A DNA stretch of 64,000 nt from Dendrobium chrysotoxum (GCA_019925795.1 CM034305.1:58578573-58642572), one strand, 5' to 3'. Numbered from the stretch's first letter, positions 11,935-25,020 are shown. Translations and numbers: made by a program. Notes: generated by a model from the letters alone, not told the origin.

Positions 11935-12612
11935 AGTATTGGGAAAGCTTTGGATAAAGTCCATATTAAGATCTTTCCATATATTATGGCAATTTTGAAG
12001 TGGTGTATTTAAACCAATTTTATATTTTTCATTATTTATTATCTAACAGGTAAATTTTTTAGTAATAATATCGACTACATCTCTCTTTAGGCTCAGCTAA
12101 AAGAATATATCCTTCATCATGGCAAGTTTTCTATCATAAACAAAATGACTAGGCACACCTCTTGAATGTATGAAAATTTTGTAGTGCAAATTCATGAATA
12201 TAAAGTTGCATTTCTCAAAATTGTTACCCATCTAATATTTAATAAAAAAATTAATAATAAGTATATCAATTTTTATGGACTAAAAAATTTAATGAAATTA
12301 TTTACAATTAGAGTAATCACTCCTAACAAGTACCAAATCTAATGACGTTAACACTCATAGTGTTTAAAATTGTGCATATCCTACTTAGAGCATCAACAAA
12401 TTTATTCTTAATAAAAAACTTATATTTGAGAGTAAATGTATAGTCTTCATTAAAATTGAACTTATGTTGTATGAAGGGGGCTAAGTTTTTGTAATATTGA
12501 AATATTTAAGAGCTTTATGATCATATTAGAGTACAAAATCTACTAAAATAAGATAATGACTCTAGTAACATAGAGCCTGGAGAATAGCAACATATGCGTT
12601 TAAACCCAAAAT
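11935..12612 (-). pseudogene. Ty3-gypsy RNase H and integrase remnant
   Basis: On the minus strand, frames read AYVAILQALCY-SHYLILVDF and YDHKALKYF (about 12,605-12,500), then YTFTLKYKFFIKNKFVDALS (about 12,450-12,390). These match the Ty3-gypsy RNase H, including the VADALSR-like end. Downstream, FW-LSLKRDVVDI (about 12,090) resembles the FYWPGMKKDVEEYV zinc-binding region, and DLNMDFIQSFPNTIKYFD (about 11,990-11,935) matches the DFVVGLP catalytic-core start. It is heavily mutated, and no LTRs were identified. It abuts the 3' end of LINE A, so one probably interrupted the other. Confidence 0.7.
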
Positions 12613-12673
12613 AATATATGTTAGAGAACCAAATGTCAATAGCCAAGCAGGAAATAAGATCTAGCCTAAATAA

Positions 12674-15600
12674 CTATCTTATAATGTATGGTACACCCAA
12701 GACATCAAGATTGATTTTAACATTGAGAGCTCTATTTAGAGATCCTTTATTATATAAGACAGTGTTATTTAAATTGGAGCCATACTTTGCCAACTAATCA
12801 GCATAGGCGTTATCTTCCTTCATGATATGGGAAATTCTATAATTAAATATACTAAGCATGTTCATTAGTTTATTAAATAAGTAGAAAAGATTAGCATTAT
12901 TGCAAATTTTGGCATTAATTAAAGAAACTAGTAATTTAAAATTAATTTCAATCAAAATATTCTAAAAATTATTATTAACACATAATAAAAGACCGTTGTA
13001 ATAGAGCAGTCAACTTAGACATATAACATTGTATTTAGGAATGTTAGAGGCAAAATTAGTCAAAAAAGCACCATCATGATCATAGATAAGGCCACCATAA
13101 CCATAGCCAGTATAGAAGATAGAAGCATCAAAGTTAAGTTTGACTTCATCATTAATGGGTTTGTTCAACCTCATAATAATGGTGGTAGATACCCCACAAT
13201 TGCTAGGGCCATTAATGTGAAAGAAAGAGGTCCAAACACCCTTTTCTCTAAAACTCTTATAGGTCAAAATCTTAACATTAAAAAGATGTAAGATTTTTCT
13301 ACTTATATGGCCTTTTGATCTTTTGATAACCCATGTAGTTAAGAAAGAGTAGAAGTTGTAATTGTTTAAGAAAATATTTAGATCAGGACCTTTTTTGAGA
13401 TTTAGCTAGGCCTTAGAAATAATAGGACTAGTCAAAAGACATGCCTCAAAGTTTCAATATGATAATAGCATTGGCAATTGGAGGCTAAGCAAATGCCTTT
13501 CTCTTTCAACCTGGAGTCTACAAAAATATAACCTTTTAGAATTCTCAATCAAAAGGCCTCATTTGGGATTGCTTAATTAGTGTCATTTCTATTCAAAAAG
13601 TGAAAAATAATTTTGGTTGATGTTTGGATGCATACCTTTTGTAAAACTGTGTTTTTCAAACATCTAATATTCTACCAATTTTTAAAACTTTTTTACTTTT
13701 TGGTTATTTGTTAGTAAAGACATTTTCAAAACAACAGTTTCTCACCAAAACATTATGAAGGGAGCTCTGAAACCAAATGAGAATAGTAGTCCCTCTAAAT
13801 CCTAAAATAATGCAACATATTTTTAACTCTAAATTCGCTTTTGGAATAAAATTTAAAAAAGGAAGGTCATTAGAATTAGGATTAATAGGAATGTCACAAA
13901 TGATCTCCACTAAGCTTTGTGGGCCATAATCAAGAGGAAGATTACTACTCCATTTGTTATCCTTGATGAAAAAAGAAACCTTCAATGAAGAGGTATAATG
14001 AGTGTTAAGGAGAGAGTCAAGAGACCCCACAGCAGTCCAATTATCCTTCTAGAAATGGGAAGATCCATTCTTAATTCTCCATTGAATAGTTGATTCACCA
14101 TGCTATTTTATATTAGATACTCTTCTCCAAAACATGGAATGACCCTTCTTGATGGAGTAGATAAGAGGGTGATTATTTTTTTAGTATTTTAGTTTAATAA
14201 AATTAGCCCAAAGAGAATCAACGGTTTTAAACTTCCAGCAAAGTTCATAAGAAAATAATTTTACTAAATAAAAAATGGGTTTACATCCTAAACGACCCTG
14301 TTTAAAAGGGCCACTAAAAGACTTCCAATTAGACCAATGAGTCTTTTTGGAATTAGAAGTGGATCCCCAAAAGAACTTACTAATAAGTTTACCCAATATA
14401 TCTCAAACCTCATGAGTAGGGTGAAGTGTTTGAATGAGATAGATTGGCATGGAACAAAGGACACTATTGATTAATACAAGTCTAGCCCCCATGGATAGGA
14501 GTTTTAATTTCTAGATAGAGAGAACCTTTAAGAAATGCTAGAAAACATAACATCAAAATAAAGATTTTTTTTTTGGACTTTTATGAAGAGGAGTGCCAAG
14601 GTAGAAAATAGAAAGTGCATACCTTTTAAAATAAGTAATCAAATTTATATTGTTATATTGTACCAATAATTTGACTTTACAACTAATAAAAGTGATTTTA
14701 TTATTTTTAAACTTGTGACCACTTTAATTTTCCAAAGTATTAAGCATTTTTTTTGATTTTTTTAATGCATTTAATAGTCCCATTACAAAAAATAATAATG
14801 TCGTTAGCAAAGCACTGATTGGATAAATTAAGACCAAAAAAATTTTGTAAGAAACTTTTATAAAAAGCTAAGTAATAGGTCAAACATCTTGACAAACATT
14901 AAACAGAAATGATATACATATTAGGAGAAAGAAGATCTCTATATCTAACACCCCGAGTACCGTTGAAAAAACCTCTAAATTTTTCATTAAAAATGATAGG
15001 AAAAAAAAAACTATCCACAACAATGACTTTTAAAAGATTCATGCAATTATCGTGAAAACCAAATAGAAGGAGAATATTAAACTTGAAAGGCCGGATAATG
15101 TTATCATATGCTTTATAGATATCAAGCTTGATAATTGAGTTATGCTTAGGCACTTTGATATTAATTTGTTTAATGATCTCCTAAACAAATAAAACAATTT
15201 TAAAAATATACTTTTCCTTCACAAACCATATTTGATTCAAGGAAATAATTTTAGGCAAAATAATTACTAATCTAGAAGACAAAATTTAGAAATAAGCTTA
15301 TTAAAAGTGGTAAATAGGCTAATGGGTCTGAAACCATTCCAATTATCAATATTTTCATCCATAGGAATGAGAATAGTTGAAATGCAACCAAAAAAATTAT
15401 GCATGTTGTTACCATTAAAAAAGGCTACAATGGCTTTGCAAAGATCTTCATGAATGATTGACCAACATTTTTTAAAGAAAGCAATTGTAAAACTATTAGG
15501 ACCTACCATAGAGTCCTTATTCATATCCATCAGGGATGTAAAAACCTCAAGCTCATAAAGGATTTTGGAAATGCTAGAATTATCCACAGAGGTGATAAGA

Positions 15601-16830
15601 GAAGTGATAATTCGACCATGTGAAATGTCCATAACCACCTTGGAACACCCAAGAGTATTATGGAAATAAGATAAAGCTAAATTGTAAATCATTTCTTGAT
15701 TTTCATACCAGATACAAGAGTCAAATTTGATTTTCATAATATAAGATAAAATTTTTTAGAATTGGAAATGGCATGAAAATACTTAGTACTTTTATTAACT
15801 TCTAAGAGATGCTTCAATGCAGCCTTTTGCCTTCAAAATTCTTCTTTCATATATTATGTGTTAAGAAGACTAGCTTTATCATTACATAGTTGCTTCCATA
15901 AGACATCTGAATTGTTATTAGAAAATATGATTTTGAGGTGAATGACCTCTTGGTCTGCTTCAATAATATTATCAAATATATTACCAAAAATATTCTTGTT
16001 CCACCATCTAAGGACCTCTTTAACATGCTTCAGTTTAAAAAAAAATAAACCATGTCATTATTCTCTTCATAATAATATAAAGGTGCAAGCCAGTTATCTT
16101 CCATAACCATGAAAAAGTCAGGGGCTTAAAGCTAGATGATTTGAAAATAAAAAGGGACAAACCATTAGGATTATTATGTTGAATTGTAAGGAGCGAAGGG
16201 ACTTAATCAGAAGCAGTTCTACTAAGATGATCCATAGAGGAAATAGGAAATTAGAAAAGCATCTCATTATTAAATAAAATTATATCTAATCTTTCCCAAA
16301 CTCTTTTATTGGACCAAGTAAAATAGGATCCAAAGAAGCCAATGTCATTTAAACCACCATCTAAAACGGTATTATAAAAATCATCCATTGTAGATAAATT
16401 TGGAGGAGCACCTCATAATATCTTAGAATCCTTAGAGATAATTTTAAATCCACTTTCAATAATCCAGAGACCTTTAAAAAACTATCAAAATCTAAGGGGT
16501 CCTACCCACTTTGGAACAACTAGCTTATATAAAAGAAACTGTAATATAAACATCAAAAAGGAAAAGTTGCAATGAGGAACTTCATCAAAATTACTAATGA
16601 TGGATAAATTGATATTAGTCTTCCATAAAACCCAAAATTTTCCATTAGAGTTAGCTAAAGAGGAATCATAACCAAATTGTCTTTAATAAATAGTTAATTT
16701 GGCAGTATCAACCATAGGCTCAAGAATAGATAAGCAATAAATTTAATAAATTCATGCATAAATTATGAATAGTAAAACAAGTGTCTAGTTTGTCCACACC
16801 CCTCTCATTCCAAATTATTATAGTAACCAT
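12674..16830 (-). pseudogene. LINE A ORF2: endonuclease, reverse transcriptase, RNase H
   Basis: Joined frames show, in order: an APE endonuclease start IIIWNERGVDKLD (about 16,825); its later part GLNDIGFFGSYFTWSN followed by RVWERLD (about 16,370-16,300); an RT entry MVGPNSFTIAFFKKCWSIIH and WNGFRPISLF (15,530-15,320); KLDIYKAYDN (15,140); GTRGVRYRDLLSPN (14,970); FANDIIIF (about 14,810), in place of the usual YADD-type box; FFWGSTSNSKKTHWSNWK (14,370); and an RNase H with EVKLNFDASIFYTGYGYGGL (about 13,150), ending LGVPYIIR. The first aspartate of FADD is replaced by asparagine. Many stops make it inactive. Family members copy their own RNA at nicked target DNA. Confidence 0.85.
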
Positions 16831-16887
16831 GAAAAATTTTCCTAGCAGAAGCATTTACTCTAGTTATCCTAGACTCAAAGGAATGTT

Positions 16888-18117
16888 AAGCTTCATTTTA
16901 ATTTTTTTGTTGCTTTTTTTTCTTAGAAGTAACCAAAGGTAAGTCATCTTTATAAACATTAATTTTCTTGAGATCATCCAATTCCTAATTATCATTGTGA
17001 AAACCTTCCTCATCAACATATTTAGTATATTTTTATCCCTAATTAGATATACATTGGACAAATAGGTTGAAATCATTAGAATGATAATTAGGATCCCTAA
17101 CAAAATCTTTATCACCCTTGGAAAACCCATCCATATTGTTGACATGGTTTCAAGTAGAAAGAGCGGATTTGGGGATGGTGATAATTGGGACAAAATTAGA
17201 GACATCAATAGATCCTTAACGAAGATGAATCAGACCCTCCATACTGTTCCCAAGAATGAAGTGATCAATATTGTTATCAATAGAAGGGTTCACAAAATCA
17301 ACCATAAGAGGTTCAATAAGATCAACCATAGATACAGAGTTATTGTTGGTATTGGTGGGGGATGAAACCTCAGTATTGGGTTCATTTTTTATCTGAGTTG
17401 TCGGATCAAGAATTAATAAAACACCCTCAGTATTAGAAGGATTAGATGAAGCTATTTTCATTTCATTTTGAATAATTTTTGGCTTAGAGGTAGGTTTTCT
17501 CTTAGGTGAGGGTGAAGCAAATAACATTCACTCTTGCAACAACCCATATTTTTTGTATTGGTAACAAAAACTAAGGAAATCATCAAAGATTACTTTCTAA
17601 ACATAGACAACCTTTTTTAGGCCAAGCCAAGCACTATTTTGGTATTGTTTCATTATATCAAGTTCTACAAGCACTCTCGCTGCAGAAGGCCTTGGCCTAA
17701 TTGTGGTCGCATTATCATTTTATAATGGATGGATTTCTAGATCAAAATAATCAGTAATTCAATAGAGATAGCAAGTATATGGGACCACTTAATAAGCTTC
17801 ATAAAATAATTACATATGTATTAGGACTGGCATCCAATAATACAATTGCAATCCAAATAATTTGATAATTTAATAAAAATATCATGGTGGTCAAGCGGAG
17901 TGATAAAAAACTCACTAAAGATCTTGTGATTATAGAAAAAAATCCTAATTAAATCAAGCTTAGGTCTATGAAGAGTAAGTTTGGTGATCAAATTGAATTG
18001 CAAAGGGGAGACCAAGGCCTCAACCTCTTCCTCTGAGATATATAACATTGTTAGGCCAGAATGAGTAGTAGCTTTCAGATCTAGAAATGTAGTAGAGGAG
18101 GTACTTGAAAGCACATA
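16888..18117 (-). pseudogene. LINE A ORF1, DUF4283 nucleic-acid-binding protein
   Basis: The first part (18,114-17,821) reads PLQFNLITKLTLHRPKLDLI followed by HHDIFIKLSNYLD, a DUF4283 signature. Next, RPRPSAARVLVELDI and LSFCYQYKKYG (about 17,690-17,540) correspond to the conserved linker and a ruined zinc knuckle, in which the second Cys and the His are lost. A serine-, proline- and threonine-rich tail follows (17,527-17,216), and the protein ends in a lysine-rich segment SKKKKQQKN near 16,910. ORF1 proteins of this type coat LINE RNA. Frameshifts near 17,800 and 17,530 and several stops break it. Confidence 0.8.
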
Positions 18118-18480
18118 TTTGAAGGATATATATTTATTTTTTCTTTACAGGAAATCTAAATCAAAGAGGTTATAGTATGGTTTCCTGCCCTACGATCAGA
18201 GGAAGCCTCACCGAAGGGGGGACCATAGAAAAATGAAAATGAAAAAGCACAAGAAAGAATAACCTAGACCTAATTGGCAAAAAAGGAATCGAAGATTAAA
18301 AAACACCATTAAAAAGGTTAAAGAAAACTCCCTTGATGAGAGAGAGAGAGGGGTAGAGAGAGAGAGAGAGTATTTAAGGAGATCGTATGGGCACACGAGC
18401 AAGAGGGTGGAGGAATATTAGGGGAGATGAGAGGTGATGGCAGGGGGAAAAACCCTAGTAGAGCCAAGTAGATTTATCTC

Positions 18481-19060
18481 CTAGTGTGCTATTACACGAG
18501 GAAGACTTCTAACTTGGTGGAATAAATGTACATTTTTTAAAATAATTGTGTTACTAGCAAAGATCATTTTAGTTTTGGTTTTTTTTGGAAGTACTTGGTT
18601 TAAATTTATTTAAGCATTCTTTTAATTTCCACAACTATTTATTTGTTCCCTTATTATGAAGGGAATTTGGGCTATCATTAGTAGCTTGCTTGAGTATACG
18701 GGCTTTTTTTATCCTTTTTTAGCATTTACAGTTTGACTTTCAGTACACTATTTAGATGTTTGTTTACTCCTAACATAGTTGTATTAGTGTCATATTGATG
18801 ATGTGTAAATTCATCAACCAAGCTTTTAATACACATATAAAATCTATGGTTTAACATCTACAAAGGGTGTTTGGGCTATCTTTGCTAATTTAAAGTCTTT
18901 TCTTATCCTATGAATTAGTTGATGAACAATTATTTGTCATTTTACATAGTAGGTAGAGATAGATCACTACTAACAATTAAATTTTTTAACGGCATGATTG
19001 AAGTTGCTATTTGTTTAGTCGATTTACACCCTTCAATAGAAGAATGCTCTTTGGGGTTGC

Positions 19061-19141
<81 letters not shown>

Positions 19142-19328
19142 GAAAAATAAATCAGAATAGAAAGCACTACTAAAAATTAAATCACTCAAATAAATTTGTT
19201 CTAATTCTTTCCTTAAAAAATATTATGCTCAGATGACATGCCAAAAATAATTTAAAATCTTTTTATATAATATATGAATAACTATTTATTTTAATTTCTG
19301 ATTTCAAAGTCTATTCTTTAGTATATAT
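18481..19328. other. Spacer without a recognised gene, with a (TA)n tract
   Basis: Nothing recognisable apart from the (TA)n run at 19,066-19,134. Flanking sequence after the run, such as ATGACATGCCAAAAATAATT (about 19,233), faintly resembles sequence after the run in repeat R1 copy 2, so a third or fourth diverged R1-type copy is possible. Confidence 0.4.
19066..19134. repeat. (TA)n microsatellite
   Basis: About 34 uninterrupted TA units. The frames on both strands that read through it are artefacts. Confidence 0.97.
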
Positions 19329-20045
19329 GGACAAGAGTTGGATTACAAAGCTAAATGTAGTCATGATTACATAAATGGTGTTAATAACATTCTTGAGTTT
19401 GCAAGTCCAAGCCATAATTTATTAGGAAAGATTTTATGTCCATTCAAATCCTGCATTAATATACACTTCCATTCAATAAAACATGTCAAAGATCACTTAA
19501 TTTCTAAAGGATTTTTTGCAAGATATGTTATACGGAAGAAACATAGGGAAGAACATTACAATGTAGGTGACTTTGTAATGAATGGCACAATTCTTGTTAC
19601 GTCCAATTTAGATGCTGAAACAACTTATATTGAGCATGTAAATATAGATGATATATAAAGATTATTAGGGGACACCTTTCATCCAAATATAGGTGATAGA
19701 TAGAATGAGGTAAATGCAAATCAAACAAATGATGATGGTGAAAATTTTGAAAATTTTATGCAAGATGCTAGAGAAGAGATGTACCATGGGAGTAAGATAT
19801 TCTCAAAGCTATCTTTTATGATGCACTTATTTTGCTTGAATTGATTATATTCTTGGACATCAAGATCTTTCTACATGTTACTAGAGTTATTTATTGATAC
19901 TTTCCCAAAGGAGCGTTGTTGCCCAAGAATACATATAAAGTGAAAAAGATAATGAGCATTTTATCATGGATAGATAAATATTGATGTGTATCCTAATGAT
20001 TGCATGTTATTTTGGCCAGATAGATATCATCAAGTGGTATGTCAC
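19329..20045 (+). pseudogene. Second CACTA TNP2 transposase, 5' fragment
   Basis: The frame starts at the ATG at 19,329 (MDKSWI), shifts, then continues SHDYINGVNNILEF, GKILCPFKSCINIHF and VKDHLISKGFF: the N-terminal Transpos_assoc domain with its Cys pair. Further on come SKIFSKLSFMMHLF (about 19,790), SFYMLLELFIDTFPKE (about 19,885) and DVYPNDCMLFW (about 19,985-20,015), the next TNP2 blocks. Homology then stops, so only about the first quarter of the transposase remains, with several stops. It lies on the opposite strand from the 7-10 kb copy and retains the N-terminal domain better. It probably belonged to a separate CACTA insertion; no termini were found. Confidence 0.75.
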
Positions 20046-20299
20046 TTTGTTGGGTATTAACATGGTACCCAATTGTGGTTTCTCTAAAACATTAGTATGC
20101 CTTAACTATAATCAAATGATCTTGGCTCAAGAATTTAATATGTTTGACATTTAACCTAGAGGACCCAAACATCAATTTCATCTAATCCAAAATGATGAAA
20201 TTAGAAAGATGCTTATAATTTTAATATTTGCAATTGCTCATTTGCCTATCTTATATCTATAAATAGCATAGTGCCTATCTTATATCCATATAAATGGTG
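20046..20299. other. Short spacer downstream of the TNP2 fragment
   Basis: No recognisable content. It contains a local repeat of TGCCTATCTTATATC (about 20,243 and 20,272), apparently a small slippage duplication. Confidence 0.4.
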
Positions 20300-21460
20300 G
20301 GACTACAAAAATTTATTTATTTTTTAATAATTATTATTATTTTTGTATAAAGATTCCCACTTTTACATTTTATCTTAGTAAAAAAATATTTATCTTTTGA
20401 ATACAAAAACTATGTTCGACTCAGTACAATATAATTCAAATCAAATTTTTTTATTATGGGTAAATCCATCTTAATATATAAACATCACCTATTAGTACTT
20501 ATTATTCAAATTAACTTTATAGCTATATATAAATACCTTACACATATTAAAGTACTATAAATTATTTTACTAAGGAATTTGAGTATAAGTTATGCATGCC
20601 ACATAGATTTTTGGTGAATGAAGAATTTTGTACATTAGTTTCATAATGTTGCTATCAAAAAGTTAAAATTATGGTTAATAACTATGATATATATATATAT
20701 ATATATCATATGCAAAAAATCTCACATACTAACACTCTTTCAAAAGCATGTCATAAAATAATAATGGATTCCTAAATATTCCAATATCTAAAAGGATAGA
20801 CCTGAAATAATAATAGATATTAGGATATTATATGCAATTATATGAATAATATTAAATAAAGAATAATTTATTTGGTTTTTTTTTTCTTTTTCCAATGAAA
20901 AAGACTCGATAACAAATATTCTTACAACTATTAATTCAAAAATACACACAAATTGTGTTAAAGAATTATTAAAGCCAACTGCGGCTCTACTGTACTTTTG
21001 TAACAAGAAGAAGCCAAATGTAAGAGATAAGAATACCAAAATAATATGATGGTATAGGTAAAAGAAGGGGACATAAAGAGAAGAAAGATTAATTTATTTG
21101 GAATATTTATCATCCTATCAATTAAATTTTCATAAAAAATATATTGCAAACACTATAACCAAATAGTTGGGTAACACTAATGATGTTATGTTGTCAAAAA
21201 TTCTTTGTATATATTTTTTGACTGAAATATTTCTCTCTTTCACAAAATATAGCATTATATTCCTAATGGATAAAAGCCTAATATTAAACAATCAATGAGC
21301 AAAACAATGAAAGGTATAAGCCATGTTCTAGAAATTATATATATTAATGATATATCACATAAATATGTTGGCATGCCAATAGCTATATTTATTTGCTATG
21401 AAGAGTTGGATAACACATAGAGGTAGTCTTGGCAATAACTAAAATAGTTTGTTAGTGAAG
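20300..21460 (+). repeat. Dispersed repeat R1, copy 1
   Basis: Aligns by eye along its length with 49,210-50,330. Shared blocks include TATTCAAATTAACTTTATA (20,506), a (TA)n run (20,685-20,706), GGGTAACACTAAT (21,170), CAATGAGCAAA followed by CATGAAAGGTATAA-like sequence (about 21,293-21,320), GGCATGCCAATAGCT and TTGGATAACACATAGA (21,408). No protein is encoded. The copies differ by many substitutions and small indels, so the duplication is old. It is likely a non-coding transposon or LTR piece; the ends were not resolved. Confidence 0.6.
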
Positions 21461-22602
21461 ATTTTCAACCTTGAAACACAAAGTGCATCTAAGATCCACA
21501 AAACTTAATGCAATGTTTTAAAAAGCATCCCACATTACAATATCATCAAGGTTCTTACATCATGAATTATCAATGCTTGGATTAGGTATAGTTCTTGAAG
21601 TCATAATTTAGGGAGATTTGGATGTATGAATTCAATCAATCTTTTATTGTAATATAAGTGGTTGCGTTGTAGATTTTGAGCTCACATAAAAATTTTCCCG
21701 AACTTGCAAGTGGGGCCCTTTAAGATTTAACAGACTTTGTAGCTCACTATAATTTATTGTGATAGCAAAAAGCTAATAACCATTTGATAAAAGACATGGT
21801 GGAGTGCCAGAAATAATTCGAATAGACCTACTACCACCCTGTCATAGCCTCGATTATTATCCCGCTCAATGTTGACCTACAATTATACATTATTCACCTT
21901 ATTTGTATAGCTTAAGTTAAGAATGTTAAATTTGTTATTATTATAATAAGGTAAAATAATAATTAATTTGAAGAAATGTGTGAAAAGTTGGCCTAATTTA
22001 TCCCAGAAACTAAGGCAATTAATTTTGTAAAATTGTTTCTATAATGAAAAAATAAATAAATTGAATATATTATTAATTATAATTAGATAAATCAGCTAAG
22101 TGTAAGGCATGGTAGAAATAGTTAAGATAGTATAGAGAATGTTATGGATTTTCCCACTAAGTTTTACCTGTGCGAATGTGAATCGATATTTCTATGATAA
22201 AACAAGGTAGCTTTCTCAATTACTATTAATTAAGGTACCAAGTATTGTCAGTGGGTTGGTGTATGTATTTGCTGCCTATTTTATTCAATCATTTATGTAT
22301 GTTCTCATGATAGAAGATGAGTCGCTTAAAATATTAATGAATCAGACATAATTGCTAGCATAAATTATTGATATAAAAACAACTAAAATAGTTTTAAAAT
22401 TCAAATGCATATTTATTTATGAAAATTTTCAACATCATTAGAAACTAAGAAAGTGATATCAAAACTAATTCTCATAACTCCAAAATAGTTTGCTTCAAAT
22501 TATAATTTTTTTTTAATATTTTACTATTTTATTTGATAATTGAAATAAATTATGATTAGGGGAAATAATCAATAAGCATTAATTAAGTAAATTAACATAT
22601 TG
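21461..22602. other. AT-rich spacer, no recognised content
   Basis: No transposon protein, LTR or RNA gene is seen. It ends at the ATATT target duplication of the copia element E2 (22,603-22,607). Confidence 0.5.
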
Positions 22603-22607
22603 ATATT

Positions 22608-23518
22608 TGAAAGTTTGTGAGGGCTATTAAACCCTAAAGAATTAGTCCTGAGGCTAACCAAGAGGGGGCTGAATTGGATATTTAAAAACATTTTTAACAA
22701 AAAGAAAAATCTTTTTATATATTGCAGAGGAAATGAATTAATAGAATAATAAAAAGATAAATCAGAGATTTCACCTAAGCAGTTAATCACAGTAAAAATA
22801 AATTGTAGAAAATAATCAGAAAGAACACACCAGATTTATAGTGGTTCAGTCTAACCAGACCTATGTCCACTCCCCAAAACCTCCCATTCTAGGTATTGCA
22901 CTAAACCTTTTGTGACTCTCCTTTAGACCCCACAGCTAAGGAGAGAAGCCCTTACAAAATCTCTTCTACCTCCCCTGGTGTGATAGATAACCTGAAATCC
23001 TTTTCACCCTCCTAGTGAGATATCGAACCTAGAATCCTTTTTCACCCTCCTGGTGAAGGCAGAGAACCTGGTACTTTGATACCAAAGAGATCTTCTTCTT
23101 CCTAAAACTTCCCTCAAGATGAACCTTAAATCTGATGGTACTGAGGTGCAAGCTTACCAGAGTAACCATGTGAAACCCCCTCCACACTCCCTTAAAACCC
23201 CATCCAACGATCTTCTCCCTCTCAAACTCCACCCATTCCTCTCTCGCTTTCAAGTTCTCTCTTTAACTTTTCTCCAGAAAAATAAAAATTACAGGACTAA
23301 ACTCAAGAAATAAAAATTACATCAAAGTATATTACAAACTTTTCACAACATAACCTATTCTTCCCAATCTTGAGCTATGATTCATCATTTGATGGTGCAA
23401 GGTGTTCCTGAACTGTTAGTATACACACAAACAAGCATAGAATGAAAATACTAGGAGCTGTAAATATATGAGCCATAATGTTTGAAGAAGCATAAGCTTG
23501 TGAGCTTGAGTCGTAATA
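22608..23518 (-). repeat. E2 3' LTR, internally deleted
   Basis: Aligns with the 26,111-27,639 LTR at both ends: TGAAAGTTTGTGAGGG at the left, TAAGCTTGTGAGCTTGAGTC at the right. About 620 bp are missing in the middle (between about 23,280 and 23,300), which in the other LTR hold the paired-palindrome array. On the element strand it starts TATTACGAC in place of TGTTGCGAC. Confidence 0.85.
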
Positions 23519-23532
23519 ATCTCCCCCTTTTT
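23519..23532 (-). other. E2 polypurine tract
   Basis: On the minus strand AAAAAGGGGGAGAT lies directly before the 3' LTR. This is the classical plus-strand primer for SIRE-type copia elements and matches the AAAAAAGGGAGAGAT of E1. Confidence 0.85.
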
Positions 23533-25020
23533 GATGATGGCAAACATTACTAGTTGAGTTTACAAATAAAAAATATTTTTTCCTAATCTCCCTCTCACTA
23601 AGATAAAAATTTTAAAAAATAGGGGACAACAGTTTTTTTTATTTTTATTTTTTAGCATAAAGTATGTAAAATAAAACAAAATACTTAGATAAAAAGATAA
23701 ACTAAAATAAATACAACACAAAAATAATAGTACGTTAAAATATGTTCAAATACAACACAAATACAACAGTATGTTCTCCCCCTTTGATATTATCAAAAAG
23801 AAGTGGAGCATAGAAAAACAAAACAAAAAAATAGACTAAAAGATCAAACGGTCCATAATCTGATGAAGGTGATGTTTTAGAAAAATCAGTCTTGAACATT
23901 CAAATTTTATTGGAATGAGAAAGTTACTTCTTGATTTTATTAAAAAACTTAGTAAGGCATGTCTTGATAACGCATATCCCAGAAAGGTTAGACATTCAAA
24001 AATTGTTAATCTAAACTCAAGTTCCTTAAATGCTAAAAAACTTTTAAAGCAAACATCTAAATCAAGGAACAAATTTGAGAAGGAAACCAAAATCTTTTCA
24101 AAACTCCTCTCATGAAATATATATAATAGAAGATTAATGCAAAAAATTTTGAATCAAGAGTCATGATTTTCAAACTTAAGTATCAAAAATATTAATAGAT
24201 ATATGGGTTTTCTTAAAATTTAAGAAAAACAAGTAAGGTAAGCTAACTCATTATGGGCTCATTTTGTGTCACTTTATTAATATTTGGCGCACTTTGCGCA
24301 TCTTTTGATTTTAGATGCACTTTGCGTATCTTTTTATTTTGGCGACTTGCACATCTTTTGATTTTTAATACACTCTATGTATCTTTTTATTTTATCGACA
24401 TTGCACATCTTTTCCGATTTGGGCTCATTTTGTGCCTCTTTTCTTTTTAAAAACATGCTTCTTTTCTGTAATTTTAAAGAGTAAAGTAAACCCAATCTAG
24501 TAACAAAAATGAATAGCTTAATTATACAAATAATGAAGTGGATTCAACAACTTGCAAAGGAATCCTATGAGATAAACAAAATGTAAGGAGATGAAAAATG
24601 TTCAATTTCAAAATCCAATTTATAATTTGATGAAGATTTTGAAAAAGAGAAATTGTCTTTTTAAGAAATGAGATAGAGAGACAAAATCATGAGTTTCCTT
24701 TCTTTGACAGACTTTAAAGAAGTCAACCACAACTTACATAAAAATTCAAGAAAATAGGAGGTAAATTTTCTTTTTTTGAAAAAAATTTAATTTTTTAAAG
24801 TGTATATGAAACAAATAAAAAAAAGGTGATATGTGTGTGTTGATTAGAGACAACTTCAAAACAATGTAAAGACTAATTTAAAATTTTAAAGAAACAACAA
24901 AAAATACTAAGAAGAAAAAACAAATAAAACACAATGAAAACACAAAAAAATAAATCTAAACACAACGAATAAAATAAATATATACACAATTAAAAAATAA
25001 ATAAACACACAAACAAAGCT
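23533..25020 (-). other. E2 non-coding region between gag and polypurine tract
   Basis: No pol-derived sequence is seen. The region contains the short tandem array at about 24,254-24,443 and several frames without known motifs (for example 23,836-24,090). In E1 the equivalent non-coding stretch lies after RNase H, which suggests that the pol deletion joined gag to this part. Confidence 0.6.
24254..24443 (-). repeat. E2 tandem array, AAAAGATGCGCAAAG-type unit
   Basis: About six degenerate copies of a roughly 30-base unit. On the minus strand the core is AAAAGATGCGCAAAGTGC and variants. A matching array lies at 40,888-41,065 in E1, at the equivalent place before the polypurine tract and in the same element orientation. 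Confidence 0.75.

Larger units (their letters stand above)
12620..18480 (-). mobile_element. LINE A, L1-like, near full length but broken
   Basis: On the minus strand it has a CT-rich 5' region (about 18,480-18,300), ORF1 with DUF4283, then ORF2 with endonuclease, reverse transcriptase, a zinc-binding region and a plant RNase H, ending near 12,674. This is the full L1-like layout. No poly-A tail or target duplication was seen at 12.6 kb, so the 3' end is approximate. The same family recurs as LINEs B to F in this window, all sharing ORF1, the RNase H end or the 3' UTR. Such elements move by target-primed reverse transcription. Confidence 0.85.

Noticed and set aside
24253..24450. Plus-strand frame rich in Phe, Leu and Cys with repeats
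   Set aside because: It is the antisense of the short tandem array in E2; the apparent periodicity comes from the DNA repeat.
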